Positions 1 through 13,000 of a DNA stretch of 64,000 bases are shown in pieces. The notes under the pieces were generated by a model. That model had not been told where the DNA came from. It did no database searches and was given only the letters and a program-made list of their open reading frames with translations. Location of the stretch: NCBI GenBank assembly GCA_903813345.2, contig CAIIXF020000002.1, forward strand, positions 9,261,555 through 9,325,554, written 5' to 3'. The DNA is from Owenia fusiformis (lineage: Eukaryota > Annelida > Polychaeta > Sabellida > Oweniidae). Numbering within the stretch: the stretch's first letter is position 1; every line of letters starts with the position of its first letter. The position numbers and the translations under genes are program-made.

Positions 1-423
1 TCATTATGGAACATTTCTGAAAATTGTTAAAAGTAGCGGTTTATTGTAACAGCTCCCACTCCGTCAATATATGTTATCAATTTCTGTTTTCTTTACATGG
101 AATTAAAGATGAGTATTCACTTCAAATGGGTAAATAAAAATCAGTATTATATACACAGCAAAATGCTGTATTGAAGCTTTGAAAAGGAGTGAAAAACACT
201 TTAATGGTTGTCATACAAACTAAAGATCCATTGATTTGGCCACATTCACAAAACTCAGTAGGCCTACTTGCACGAGCCCCATGAACCCTCCTGCCAAGCC
301 CATGTATTAAGTACTTCCCTTTCAGAGACAAAACATGAAAAGAAGCTTTGGCAATGGCAAACCGGAGAACTTTGCTATGGAGTAATTCTTGAAAAGTGTT
401 TTCACATTCACATTTATTTATAG
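1..423. other. Upstream part of a MED16 intron, no exon recognised
   Basis: The first confident MED16 exon starts at 424 after a TTTATAG acceptor, with a phase that needs two bases from an upstream exon. I see no convincing coding exon in bases 1-423. The long antisense reading frame here has no family resemblance. Confidence 0.5.
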
Positions 424-3400
424 GATCGACGAAATCAGTAACCAGTACTACGTCTACGTTTGTGATGCTGAGCAGCCATGGTCTCCCCACCAGGTGGCAG
501 CATGTGACATTAAGGTCACCAAGTTAATCTGGGATTCAAGCGGAACGAGGCTTCTTGTGGTGGATCAATCGGGATTGATGAAACTATGGAGTATGAAGGT
601 GAGAATCTAGTCTCGTATCCACTGGCGGATCCTTGGGTGAGCTTCAAATATTTGTAGGGCCTCAATTAGTGGGCATCCTTGGCCTTTTTTGGCCCAAATT
701 TTTTTTCGCACATATGGCTGAAATTTTTTTCTGATTGAAATATCCCCCCCTTGTTAGCTTCTTGATCCGCCAGTTGTATCAATCAGTCCCCATTTGATTC
801 TGCAAACTATAGCTAATACAGCTATATAGAGCAGTAGGCCTTGTTTACCTTGTCTTCCCAATGCTCTGTGGGTTGTTAAATAGGAAGGAGTGAGGGGTTG
901 CTAAATTTTTGGCACACCCTGTATATAGAGCAGTAGGCCTTTTATGAATTAAGGCCTTGTTTACCTTAGCTTTTCTTCTCAGTTCTCTGCAGCTTGTTAA
1001 ATAGGAGGGAATGAGTGACAACTTGAGGTAGGACAATAAAGGATTGATTCTATTGTGTCAAGCCATGTTCTTTCTGGCATTAGTACTAGTATTGTACCAT
1101 CCTTTAATTATCGTACCTTGACATTTTCTAGTCTTTGCTGTCCCTTTAACCCGAGCCTTTGGTTGTTTTTATTTTTCCAGGAATTCCTTCTCAATGACTG
1201 GGAATGTGTTGCAGAGACAAATTGTTGTGAAGGGGAGGAAATTGTAACAGCCACGTGGCTCCACACAGGTCTCATGGTGAGTGTACTCCCTTTTGCCGTT
1301 TTCACTATTTTTCTCCAAAAGGGGCCTTAATTTATTGGAAATTTATATTAATGTCTTCACAAGAGCAGCTGTTTCAACCATTATAAGCTTGGATTTTCAG
1401 ATTTAGACTATTGCTTATGTACATAGGCAAAGACCGATAGGAATAATTTTTAAATAAAGATGGCATGGTAATCGATCTGTGAGAGAAAAATATAATACTG
1501 GATTCTGTTGGTGCTGCCATCTTTATATCGGCCCAGAACCTATGCTTATGTATGTACATGTATACAGAAATTAAAATAATGAATCATTGCACCTTTGGCT
1601 GTCATTACACACAAAATTGGTTTCTTGTAATGTATGATTCAGTATGAAACATTGAAAACTATTCCTATTTTCATACACTTTGGAATTTTCAGATCAACCT
1701 TCATTCAGAGAAGCGAGACAGTGCTCTATACTCTGATAAGTACATAAGAGCAAAGTTCAACCCTTCCTTGAGAAGTTTTGGAAGTACACCGATGGAAGGC
1801 TGGGTGGCGGTGTCTTCTACTAATATGGTATTGTATTATTTTGAACAAATGAAAATTGATGTTTGTCTAAACTAAATGTTCATTTCATGAGGGTCCTTGT
1901 TCCTATCTGATTTTTTGAGAAACCAGCTTATTGTGGTTTGTAATACTGCATTGCAAAGCTGCAACATGTACTAATCATATTTTACTATCGAAATAAATCA
2001 TGTATAAAAAGAAACCAGCTTTTTATTTACGCTGTGAGCACAGTAAAAAGTTCCATTTTCAAAGGACGATTCTCGGTTTGGACATGGGCATTCAATAGAG
2101 AACGAAGTTCATCAATCTAAATGAGCATTATCCCTGCTTCGGACAAATTTCTTTTTTTTACATAATATAGATTTGAAAAATAATTTAATTTGGGTAATAT
2201 TTCTAGATTTTTCGCAAAAAATATTAGCGCAGTACACTGATGAACTTCTTTCCCCAAATTGAGACTTGTATTTTATTGAATCGGTCAAATTGAGCATTAT
2301 CCCTGCTTCAGACCAATTTGTTATTTTTACATCTTGTAGATTTAAATGTCCTCTTTTGAATATTCATAGTTTAATTTGGGTAATATTTCTATATTTTTCA
2401 TGAAAAAAATTATTAGCCCAGGAGACTGTTCTCCAAACCAAGAATCGTCCTTTGCATTTTTTTGCATTTAAGATTTTTTACAATGCTACAGGATTTTATA
2501 GGATTGAATTCATTTTTCACCTAAAAAATGATTTTAGATACATAAAATGAGGAATGTTGTGTCCTTGGAATCATTTTCTGATTCATGAATGTAAAGTTTA
2601 ATATAAAAATAATTCTGTTACAGGTGTATTTGTGTGTACTTAAGAAGTCTAATGACAACACTATTACTGTCGTCACAGAGCAATGTATGCTGGGAATTAT
2701 GCGAGACTTTGTTGCGACTGCAGATATCGGGTTTGATCCTTCGGGAACCATACACGTGACCACTAGCGATAGTAGCACAAAATCGTCAATTCAGTGTTAC
2801 CAATTGAGTTTGAGTATGACTGAGTCGGGGCTTCAAATGCATTGCACGTCAGATATAAGCTTGTTCTCGCAACTGCACACAAATCCTTTATTAACTGAGA
2901 ACCCAGATTCACGGGTGATGTTAGTCAAATTCGGGTCTCATACAAATCCCAGTTTGCTATACATTTGCACTGGCGATAAGAACATGTCGTACATTGAGGT
3001 ATGGTCGATGAAGACGCAAAACCATGTGCTTCACAGGTTTTTCCAAACTGCGAACACACCCGACACAAATTTACGAATGTCCAAATGGAGACACAGTGGG
3101 TCGCTGACTATTAATAGTGCAATCATTACATTGGCCCTGTCAGAATTTCCCATCATGCCTGTTGGGAATGAGACACCACCTATCTCAATGGACCAACATA
3201 TTGCAGTCGGATGCTCTGATGGTTCTGTGAAACTTTGCAACAAGTTACAGGTATGAGGTCAAGTATAACTTATATGATTTAAGTATAATTTGTATGAGGT
3301 CAACTATAACTTATATGAGGTCAAGTATAACTTGTATGATGTCAAGTATAACTTGTATGATGTCAAGTATAACTTGTATGATGTCAAGTATAACTTATAT

Positions 3401-6400
3401 GATTTAAGTATAATTTGTATGAGGTCAAGTATAACTTATATGATTTAAGTATAATTTGTATGAGGTCAAGTATAACTTATATGAGGTCAAGTATAACTTA
3501 TATGAGGCCGAGTATAACTTGTATGATGTCAAGTATAACTTATATGAGGCCAAGTATAACTTATATAAAGTCAATTGTAACTTATATGAGGTCAAGTACA
3601 ACTTATATGATGTCAAGTGTAACTTATATGATGTCAATTATAACTTGTATGACATCAATCATAATTTGTATGACATCAAGTATAACCGTTATGAGGTCAA
3701 GTGCAGCTTATATGAGGTCAAAAATACCTTACATGAGGTCAAAACTAATTTTCAAAGGTCAATGTCAAGTATAACATTATGGTGTCAAGTATAACTTACA
3801 TGATGTAAAGTAAAACTTATATGAGGTCAAGTTTGACCTATATGATGTCAAGTAGAACTTACATGAGGCCAAGTATAATTTATATGATGCCAAAACTAAC
3901 AGATATGAGGTCAGATTTAATGGCAATTCTTTACCACAGCCCACAGAATCATACTTGCGTATGAGACCCACAGAATCTTTGATTTGAGTTAAATATTGAT
4001 TTTGAAATTTTCTGCAGGTGGTGGCTGAGATGAAATGTGATACAAAGACAGTTGTCAAGGGCAACAAAAAACAACGATCAGCAGCCTATCCATCCTCATT
4101 GGTTCAAACTTTTAGTGGGTGTGGCTTAGTAATGATTGACACTAACAACACCCTTTACATGTTGAGAATCGTAAACATGAAAAACCCAGCGTTACAGACT
4201 CTCCCACTTAACATAGTGACAAAGTTGGAGCTCGCAATAGTCGGAGGATATGATTGGTGGGATGTGCTGCTAGCAGTGACACCTAGTGAGTGATTTTCTA
4301 TTTTTGCTTTTATTGGTTGGATGTGCTACTAGCAGTGACACCTAGTGAGTGATTTTTTATTTTTGCTTTTGATAATTCAATTCTCCCCAGAAAGAAAATC
4401 CTAAGATTGGTACAGAGGGGAAGTTGCACCTTGATAAATCTTTCACTTTTCATGATTTCATAACATTGGATGAAAGGAGTGGTATCGATATAGAGAACTG
4501 AATTCAACAATGTTTTTATCTTAAACCAATCATTGGAATCATTCTGTAAAAAACACAGTATTTTATGTAATGTTGACTGATTGACATTAATTTAATGCAA
4601 AAATTATTTAGAAATATTTTATATAGGCTAACTGTTTTTGTTTTTTTAGTGCAATTGTTTTTGATTGATTTTAAAAAAGTATTCAAAAAATTAAAACAAA
4701 ATCCCCCAGAATAGATAAAAATCAAGATAAACCTTTTATTTCATTAACAAGATACTTTTTTAAATCAACCAAAATTTCCTTTGTATAATTACAATATTGA
4801 GAAACCTAAACATGTTGTGTTTATGTCGTTTTGTTCCAATGAGGTTCGGAAAGATCTTTCATTTCACTCTGGAAACATGATACCAAGAAAAAAACAAGTG
4901 TTTGATGTGTTTTCTAAAACAATATAGATGAAAGTATATATATATTTTTCAAATTATATTGTTACCATTCTAAAGATGACAATTAAATTGACGATGTGTT
5001 AAATTTTTAGATTTTTTTATGACTGGTTTAAGAGAAACGTGTGTTCAAAAAATTCTCCATATCGATGCCACTCTTTTATACAGGTTAGGAAATTTAAACA
5101 TTTAATTTCATGTTGCCGAAGAAGAATTTAAAACTAAATGTCATCAGAAGTTCTAATGAGAAAAATCAAGATTATTTTTTACTTGCATCTAATCACTTGG
5201 CGCTAATATTACCAAGAACAGCTTGATGTTGAATCATATTTGATTTTGTTTCTGTTTGATACTTTCCAGGTATAATCGAGGCTGTTGTCCAAAGGTTAAC
5301 TGATAACTTTCATAAGCAGCCAGCCTCTGTTCAGGACATCTTACTTACAAGGTTCCTTGCTGTGAAAGCATCCTTATATCAGTGTAGCAGTTCAAGCCAG
5401 CAGAAAGCTTCAGATTGTTACTGTAAGATGGTGCTTACTACAATACACATGGCTTTCAGATCTATGCTAAGGCCAAAGAGTTTAGCAGGAGTGGATAAGG
5501 TACGCATTTCTTGTGTTTAGCTTTCTCTATTCCACTGCTTCTACCTTTGAATCTCCAAGCCAACAGAAAGCTCTTTCAGATTTATGTTGAGGCTCAAGAG
5601 TTTAGCTGGAGTTGATAAGGTAAATTAACATTTCTTGTGTTTAGTTTTCTCTATTTTCAACTGCTTCTACCTTTTGAATGCCCAAGTCAAGAGAAAGCTC
5701 TTTCAATTCTATGTTGAGGCCCAAGAGTTTAGCAGGAGTGGATAAGGTATCATATGTCTTAATTTTAGCTATTACTTCAACCTCTTCTCCACCCTTTCTA
5801 CCTTTTGGATGCTCAAGCCAACAGAAAACTTAACAGGAGCGGATAAGGTTCATCCTCAAATGTTTTTCTTGTGCTTAATTTTCTCCTCTTCACCCCTCTT
5901 CCACCTGTCTTAATGTTCAAGCCAACTACGGAAAACTGATTCAGATCTATGCTGGGGCTAAAGTGTTTTGCTGGAGTAGACATTTAGTAGTACACATTTA
6001 ATTTTGAATCCTCTAATATCCTTTCTCCACCACGTTTTCCTTTTGGATGTTCAAGCCAACAGAAAGGTCTACATGGTGGATGAGGTTCATCTTATGTTGG
6101 AAATTTTAAACCCTACATCTCCCTTTATCACTTCTGGAAACCCACACCAAACCTCAAATGTGTTAAGTTTTCACCCCTTCCCTCTTGTTCCTCTGCATTA
6201 TCTTTGATTAAACATAGATCTATTTTTCAGACAATTACTGGAAAAATGTGGATATGTATAATATTTTACGTTTTCAATTTCAATTTTCCAGACCCCAGCT
6301 GAACAGCTGACTAATGCATGCAGCAAAACTACTGAGATAGAAATTGACAAAATAGTGGTCACCCTGGAGAGTACAGACTTTGTGGTAGAACCAGGTGGGT

Positions 6401-7447
6401 TTTAGTTGAGGCTGAAATGAAAAGTACAGGGTGGGACAAAAATGTTACCCTCATTATATTTTTACCAGTTCAGAATGGGTATCATTATTTGGGCCACTCT
6501 GTAAATAAGAAGATAGGATGATTTTGAACAATTCTTCTCAGATCACAAATTCGACCACTTTTTTCAAAGTTGTTATTTTCTTATATTGATGGGCCTGTTG
6601 ATTAGGTTTTGGGCATGTTGGGTAAATTACTTAGCAGCCATTTTGAATTTTTGACTGTCAATTATATTACAGTATAACATTTATGAGGTAGTTATTTGTA
6701 ATATATTTTTATTGCTAAGATACATTTGATATTCTTGTTTTTTCAGGCACTCTAATCTCATTACAACATCTCATACAATGGGTGGCTGATTTCACGCTGT
6801 ATCTCCTATCATCCGTGCCACTCTATCAGAATTATTCCCTCTACCCAGGCTCGACAATTGTGCAAGACGCTAACTGTTTAATGATGATACGCGAAATGTT
6901 AATTCTCATCAAAATGTGGGGTTTAGTTTGCCACAGTTGCCTCCCAGAATTCACTTTATCGTCAAAAGTCGATTGCTTATCTCGGCTGTTTCACCTAACG
7001 AGCCGTCTTTGGCTGAGCATTAAAGATGGCGGTAGTTTCGATTTGGATGAAAGTGTCATGGACGAGTGTTGTTTACTGCCAAGTCAGGCAGTTATTCCAC
7101 CAGTGGATATAGTTCTTCCAACGACAAAGAATCATTTGAATATTACCTCATGTAAACAAACAGAATATTTCTCATTTGGGGATGCCCCTCGAGGAACTGA
7201 TACATCCCCCTGGTATTCTCTTATAGAGGGGGGAAGTGTAACAAAACAAAAACGAGACATTATACGCCAAATAAGCCTCGGAGTCAGGCCTCCTCAATGT
7301 GTGAAACAATGCTCACGTTGTGGGAGTCAGGCATTGTTAAAAGGAAATGCCAAATCAATGGCCTCAAAATCGTGGGATCAGCGCTGGGTCAAGATGTGTT
7401 ATTGTGGGGGACATTGGATGCTATCAAACTCAAAACAAAGTGTGTGA
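424..7447 (+). CDS. MED16: Mediator complex subunit 16 (5' end outside window)
   Basis: Subunit of the Mediator tail module, which links DNA-bound activators to RNA polymerase II in the nucleus. Eight exons with GT-AG borders and matching phases: 424-598, 1181-1276, 1693-1827, 2624-3250, 4018-4285, 5270-5499, 6292-6394, 6747-7447, encoding about 778 residues. The family is near 880, so roughly the first 70-100 residues lie upstream. The N-terminal half reads as WD40-type propeller strands (for example LLVVDQSGLMKLWSMK and IAVGCSDGSVKLC). The C-terminus has the conserved Cys pairs CSRCG and CYCGG around WDQRWVK, with the stop 11 codons after CYCGG, as in other MED16 proteins. Introns after 3250, 4285 and 5499 begin with tandem duplications of the donor junction (see findings). 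Identification rests on remembered family sequence; exon borders were placed by eye. Confidence 0.9.
620..774. repeat. MITE with CACTGGCGGATC terminal inverted repeats
   Basis: This 155-bp element in a MED16 intron starts CACTGGCGGATC and ends GATCCGCCAGT. A longer relative with the same termini sits at 41390-41965. There is no coding capacity, so it is a non-autonomous DNA element. Confidence 0.7.
819..1015. repeat. Two direct copies of a roughly 100-bp repeat
   Basis: The sequence starting TATATAGAGCAGTAGGCCTT near 820 recurs near 922, followed in both cases by TTGTTTACCTT and TTGTTAAATAGGA segments. A CACCCTGTATA motif at 903-913 resembles the end of a mariner-type element. It lies in the first intron in the window of MED16. 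Confidence 0.6.
2061..2453. repeat. Inverted-repeat element in MED16 intron
   Basis: The element opens AAAGGACGATTCTCGGTTTG and closes with the near inverse CCAAGAATCGTCCTTT. Inside, the block GAGCATTATCCCTGCTTC occurs twice (near 2123 and 2292). It has no coding capacity. A short element at 16819-16933 has related ends. Confidence 0.7.
3251..3930. repeat. 21-bp minisatellite starting exactly at a splice donor
   Basis: About 30 degenerate copies of a 21-bp unit (consensus GTATGATGTCAAGTATAACT plus T) fill the MED16 intron from its first base. Because 21 is a multiple of three, both strands show spurious open frames. The exon tail CAAGTTACAG resembles the unit segment CAAGTATAAC, so the array may have grown out of the junction. 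Confidence 0.9.
4253..4372 (+). repeat. Tandem duplication of exon end plus splice donor
   Basis: A 59-bp segment containing the last about 30 bases of the exon ending at 4285, the GTGAGT donor and about 25 intron bases is repeated once. The second copy ends its pseudo-exon at 4344 and keeps an intact GTGAGT. Confidence 0.85.
4472..5077. repeat. Palindromic MITE, copy 1
   Basis: The terminal inverted repeats are GAAAGGAGTGGTATCGATA on the left and its near inverse (ATCGATGCCACTCTTT) on the right. The interior contains inverted copies of TACAAAGGAAATTTTGGTTG, so the element is foldback-like. It lies in a MED16 intron; a full relative is at 32283-33007. Confidence 0.75.
5391..6090 (+). repeat. 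Decaying tandem copies of a MED16 exon end and donor
   Basis: The exon tail GAGTTTAGCAGGAGTGGATA followed by AG|GTA (donor after 5499) recurs with pseudo-junctions after 5619, 5746 and 5847, then in more eroded form near 5975 and 6085. The unit of about 100-127 bp also carries the exon segment CAAGCCAACAGAAAGCT. Three pseudo-copies keep AAG|GT. Confidence 0.85.
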
Positions 7448-8000
7448 TATTATTTTACATTTCTGTGATTATAATATAGCAACATTGTGAAGAGCAGTAC
7501 AATTATGCATGCAATAATGTTACAGCAGTTACTACAACAATGTGAGTGATATTACAACTTTGTGAGTAATACAATTATAACAACAATGTGAGTAATATTT
7601 CATTGTTGTGAGTAATATTACAATTTCATGAGTAATATTACAACAATGTGAGTAATATTACAACAATATGAGTAATATTACAACAATGCGAGTAATATTA
7701 CAACAATGTGAGTAATATTACAACTTTTTGAGTGATATTACAACAGTGTTAGTGATTAATGTGAGTGTTTTGCAAGATTATGAGTCATATAACTTTGTAA
7801 GTGATATTACAGTATTGTCAGCGAGTTAAACATTTCATTGATAGTTGTATCAATTGTGAGTGATGGTATAAGACTGTGTTACAAAACAATAATGTGATGC
7901 CATATTCCAACATTTTGTGATATGACAGCTCATTACAACATTGTACTACAGTTTATGTTGTATTACAACATCATGCTTTATTTTATGTGATATTACAACA
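7448..8000. repeat. About 20-bp array with repeated GTGAGTAAT, MED16 3' flank
   Basis: From about 7500 a degenerate 20-bp unit (GAGTAATATTACAACAATGT) is repeated about 13 times, then fades towards 8000. Many units contain GTGAGTAAT or GTGAGTGAT, which match a strong 5' splice-site consensus. It starts about 50 bases after the MED16 stop codon and probably lies in the 3' UTR or just beyond. Confidence 0.85.
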
Positions 8001-9197
8001 TTGTGAGGTTGGGTATGAAGTACTGCATTTGTTCAGTTTTTCCCTTGTTGCATTTGAAACAAAACTAAGTTGGTTGGTTTTTAATGTATTGAAATAATTG
8101 TCCTGGCTTTATAACTAAAACCAATTCTGATCATTCCATAATCGTCTTAGGTGAATGAGAACTCTGGGTTTAAATTGAGTTTATTTCACACTCAATACAA
8201 CTTGGCATGTTTGGTACCTGTCTTTATTAAGCCACTTACACAGCCAATATAATTCGGCGCCGTGTCGGCATCAAAAAAATTCGGCACTGTTCTGGCACCG
8301 AAACCTTTGGACACCAAAATTTGGCACCGGACTAAGTCAGTCAATTTGGTGCCGAAATGGTACCGAAATATGGCACCAAAATGGCGTCAAAAATCAGATT
8401 GCATTTTGGGGGTGTAACTGATCATTAAACATAGAATTAACTTTGAATGGCCATGGCCTGAGGTTAACAATTTTGATCATTCCATTATAGTATTAGATGA
8501 GAACTCTATGTCGAAATTGAGTTGAACACTAAACATACAACTCGTTTGGTACACATCTTTTTTAGCCCCTAAAAAGGATTTTTAACATAGAATAATCTTT
8601 GAATGGCCTATAACAATTTTATCATTCAGGCGAGAGGAACTCCAAGTTGATATTGAGTTCATTGTACACTCCTGCTTACCACATTGAAGCTGAGGTTCCA
8701 GGCTTTTAGAGTAAAATATAATATATGGTGAAAATATTAATATATATAATAAGATGCCAGGTGAAATGGTGCAAATATCAGGTGAAAATTGCTAGTGAAT
8801 GGGCGAAAAATATGTGAATACGGTAAAAATACATAGTGAACATATTAGATAAATATATGAGGTAATGGGGAAAATGCTAGGTGAACATGAGTAAAATATG
8901 ATTTAAGAAAAAAAATACTTGTATTTGTCGGAATTTGTGAGTTTTATTTTTATCCATGGATGGATGTGATATCTGCACTGTGAACATAGAATAGTGAATG
9001 CAGATATCAATATCCATGGGTGGATAAAAATCATACGAGTTATCATGAATGTGGAATATCACTTGTCAAAGATGCACTTGCAGATATTCACCTCAAAAGA
9101 ATCAAAATTGTAAATATTTATTTATTCATCTGGTACTGGAATTGAAAAATGTGTAATAAAGTCACTGGGCATTTTTGAGTAATACACAATTATTGTG
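8001..9197. other. Intergenic, degenerate simple repeats and a hairpin
   Basis: No gene is recognised. At 8255-8395 there are degenerate repeats built on TTGGCACC/TTGGTGCC. At 8700-8890 there is a loose array of GGTGAAAAT-like units. At 8948-9030 there is an inverted repeat with arms around TTATCCATGGATGGAT and ATCCATGGGTGGATAA, each followed or preceded by GATATCTGCA or its inverse. Confidence 0.5.
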
Positions 9198-9416
9198 TAC
9201 TGTAAGTTGCATAAATTTGGCGGCAATTTTAATTTGGCAGATTTGGCGAACTGGTGGCAACCCCCAAATTAAGTCTCCACCAATTTTTTTGATTAATTCC
9301 TGAGATAAAATAGCATTTTAGGTGGCGAGTTCTGAGGTCTTTGTATGAACCCATCATTTACATTTCAAAATTTGCCCAATTCAGCCCAATCCGCCAAATT
9401 AAAGCAATTTACAGTA
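9198..9416. repeat. MITE with TACTGTAA ends
   Basis: The termini are TACTGTAAGTTGCATAAATT with TGGCGG on the left, and their near inverse ending TTTACAGTA on the right, total about 219 bp. There is no coding capacity. Confidence 0.7.
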
Positions 9417-10094
9417 TCTTGTTCTGCAACGTATCATACATTTACAAGTGGTCAGTATTGGGGTATCTTTCAGTCTTTATGGGGTGCTTTGGAGGAAGAC
9501 ATCTTGAATGACAGGCTAGAGAACTTGGTATTTTTAAGGTAGAAGCTTTCATAGAGATTCATGAATTTGGGTCATGCAATTTAATGGAAATGAAAAACAA
9601 TTGGAGTTTTTTTAATGAAAATAAGTGTTGAAAAGAACAGTTATAGCCTAGTTTAAACTTTATTATCTGTCAGTATTCATCAAAATTTTTTAGCACTTTT
9701 CTTATGCTTCTTGGAAATGATCATGTTAAGCTAAAGTATAGTCATAAAGATATCTCAATACTGACTCAAGTAAATTCTTATTTCTGAATGAAATCTTTCA
9801 GTCAGAATTTCAACATGTATAGTGTAGACTACAAATGGATCATATGTCAATTAAGACAACAAAATAGGTATAAAAATAGAGATTTTAGTTTTATTTCAAT
9901 CTCAGGGATAACAGTGAAGTTCACAAAAATACAATTTTCTGGTAATAGTTTGTCCCGTAACTATAGTGATTTCATAATAGAAATCACAAATTGTGCAATA
10001 TTTTGGAAGTCTAGCAAAACTTAAGGATTGCAATATTCTGTATTAAATTACAACATTTTCGTACTCAATTACAGCAATCATACACCATCTGGTT
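9417..10094. other. Intergenic, nothing recognised
   Basis: AT-rich sequence between MED16 and the minus-strand ankyrin gene. Short reading frames here show no family features. Confidence 0.4.
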
Positions 10095-13000
10095 TTATCT
10101 TAGTTCATCTAAATATTTGAATTTAAACATTGCAAGAACTGACTCTTTTAATCTGGTTGGAATCTCTTCAAGTTTGATTAGATTGTGTTTGTTTCTTCCT
10201 ACACATTCCCAAACTTTCAATTTTGTCATCTGAAGTAAGCTTCTTGGTGTTTGCCGTAACGCATTCAGCATTGCCACAATGGAGTCATATTGTGAATTAG
10301 CTTGGTATTTTAGATCAAATTCATTGTTTATGAGTTCCAGTGTTTTACAGTATTGTCTTGAGCTAATGAGTAAGATGAGAAAGCCGAGAAATTCAGAACT
10401 AAACAGTAATGAATTAACCTGAGTATGTTGAACATTTAAAACTGCCCACTCAAGCATGTTTTGTGTGTTATGTGCATCTTCCGGGGCTTTATCATGACTT
10501 GGGTGAATAATATCTTCATTGAGAGTGGTTTTAGCACCATTGCTGTTCCATGCCCATCCATTACCTCCCTTGAGGGATTGATCACTCTCTTTTTGTAATT
10601 TATCATTTTCCCCAAGGGATTCATCATCTTTTTCTTTGTCTAGAGCGTTTTCTTCCAGGGATTGATCCTTTTTATTTTGGACTTGGGACTGATCATTTTG
10701 TTATGTCCCCACCACATAGTGTGGGGCCATATTGTCGGCCTAGGCGCGTCCGTCCGTCTGTCTGTCCGTCTGTCTGTCCGTCCGTACGTCCGGCAGTTTT
10801 CTCCAAAACCGCTACAGATATCACCTTCAAATTTTCAGGGATAACTTATGAGTGCATACAGATGTGGATGAAAAAAAATTAACTCAATACCTACTTCCTG
10901 TCGGCCATTTTGAAGTCAAATGCTAAAATCCTTGTCTGCAAACTTTAAGAAAAATGGCTTCACAGTTGCTTTTAAAACTTTAACATCTTGTTCAGCTCAC
11001 TTCATTCTAGATCTGATTAGGTTTTGGACCTGTTAGCTCAGTCATGTCAGCCATTTTGAATGTTTTAAGAAAAGTTAGCGCACGATAATACTTTGTATCA
11101 TATTGAATGGTGTTTTTCAGTTTTCATACTTTAACTTTTTAGTAGCTTTATAAATAATTTCAGGTGTACTTTGTTGTAAAAGCTTATGTTATTGTTAACA
11201 GTAGTTATATGTGATAATTTTGTAAAAAGATTTCAGCAAAAACTCATAATCACTTTTTTATTGTCGGCCATTTTGGATTTTTCCGTCTTAAAATCTTGTC
11301 TGTAAAGTCTTGTCTACGCATTTTCAGGCGAACCGTTTGGTAGATCAATTTCAAATTTTCAGGGATGATTCTTAGTATGAGAATCTAGATCTGATTAGTT
11401 TTTGGGCATTCTGGGTAAATGTCAAGGCAGCCATTTTGGATTTTCCGTCCTAAAATCTTGTCTGTAAAGTCTTGTCTACGCATTTTCAGGTGAACTGTTT
11501 GGTAGATCAATTTGAAATTTTCAGGGATGATTATCAGTGTGAAAATCTAGATCTGATTATTTTTACGGCATTCTGGATAAATGTCAAGGCAGCCATTTTG
11601 GATTTTCCGTCTTAAAATCTTGCCCGTAAAGTCTTGTCTACGCGTTTTTAGGTGAACCGTTTGGTAGATCAATTTCAAATTTTCAGGGATGATTCTTAGT
11701 ATGAAAATCTAGAACTGATTAGTTTTTGGGCATTCTGGGTAAATGTCAAGGCAGCCATTTTGGATTTTCTGTCCTAAAATCTCGTCTGTAAAGTCTTGTC
11801 TACACATTTCCAGGTGAACTGTTTGGTAGATCAATTTCAAATTTTCAGGGATGATTCTTAGTATGAAAATCTAGAACAGATTAGTTTTTGGCATTCTGGA
11901 TAAATGTCAAGGCAGCCATTTTGGATTTTCTGTCCTCAAATCTTGTCTGTAAAGTCTTGTTTACATGTTTTCTGGTTAACTGTGTGACGGATCAATTTCA
12001 AATTTTCAGGGGTGGTTCTTAGTATGAAAATCTAGAACTGACTAATTTTTGGGCATTCTTGGTAAATTTTAAGGTGGCCATTTTGGATTCTCCGTCCTCA
12101 AATTGTGTTGGTAAAGTCTTGTCTACTCATTTTTAGGATAACCATTTGACAGGATCACCCATAGGTGGGGACATATTGTACACATTTGTGTTCTTGTTTT
12201 CCTCTATTACAACCAGTGCTTAATTCATCCCCTTTACATGTACTGTGACTTACAGACACTGATAGAGTAGAGATATCAATGGATGCTGCACACTGGGGAT
12301 TAGTCATTTTCTCCAAGTTTCCTCCATTCACTAAGACAAGTTCAAGAAGGTCTATTAGGGGTTTGATAAAGTGGCAATTTATAGAGCACCCATTTGCAGG
12401 ATTTGCTTTGTCACACATCAATAATGTCATTAGGATAAATCCCAATGGATCAGTTAATGATTCCATATGAGGGTCACGATCAGGGATATGTAACTTAGCT
12501 CCATGTTGTAACAAAACCTCGAAAACTTCCACGACAAATTGGTCAATTTGGACTCGAGTTGAGTCATTCCCTGGGCACCTCAATGCATTATCCACTGTGT
12601 TGTTGATAACTTGGTCATATATCTTATACACAACACACACCAGGGCAGATGGGAATGCCAATCTCCCGGAGATGATTAGTGTCTCCTCGTTGCTATAGGT
12701 GGCAGCAGCAGTTTCATTAAAGTTAGGATCGGCACCTGCATTCAGCAGATTCTCTAAACACTGGAGACCATCTTCGACTGTACTTCTCAAATCTTCAGAG
12801 TTGTCAGAGTCTTCATTAAATATTTTACTAAAAATCGCCCAAATGAGACTATAGAGGGGGTATGTTCTGTCAGGGACACGGCTATTGACGTCATGACTGT
12901 ACTTAATCAATACTTTGAAGCATTCAGCCAATCTTGATTGATTATTCATCAGATCTGTTATTCCAGTGTTGATCTCAGGCTGTGTTGACACCAAGCAAAG

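Noticed and set aside
3415-3794. Long overlapping reading frames of about 110-120 codons on both strands
   Set aside because: They lie in the 21-bp minisatellite; a period divisible by three keeps frames open. No protein family resemblance.
10742-10792. GTCCGTCC/GTCTGTCC repeat as a separate microsatellite locus
   Set aside because: It is an internal part of the 10702-12175 element.
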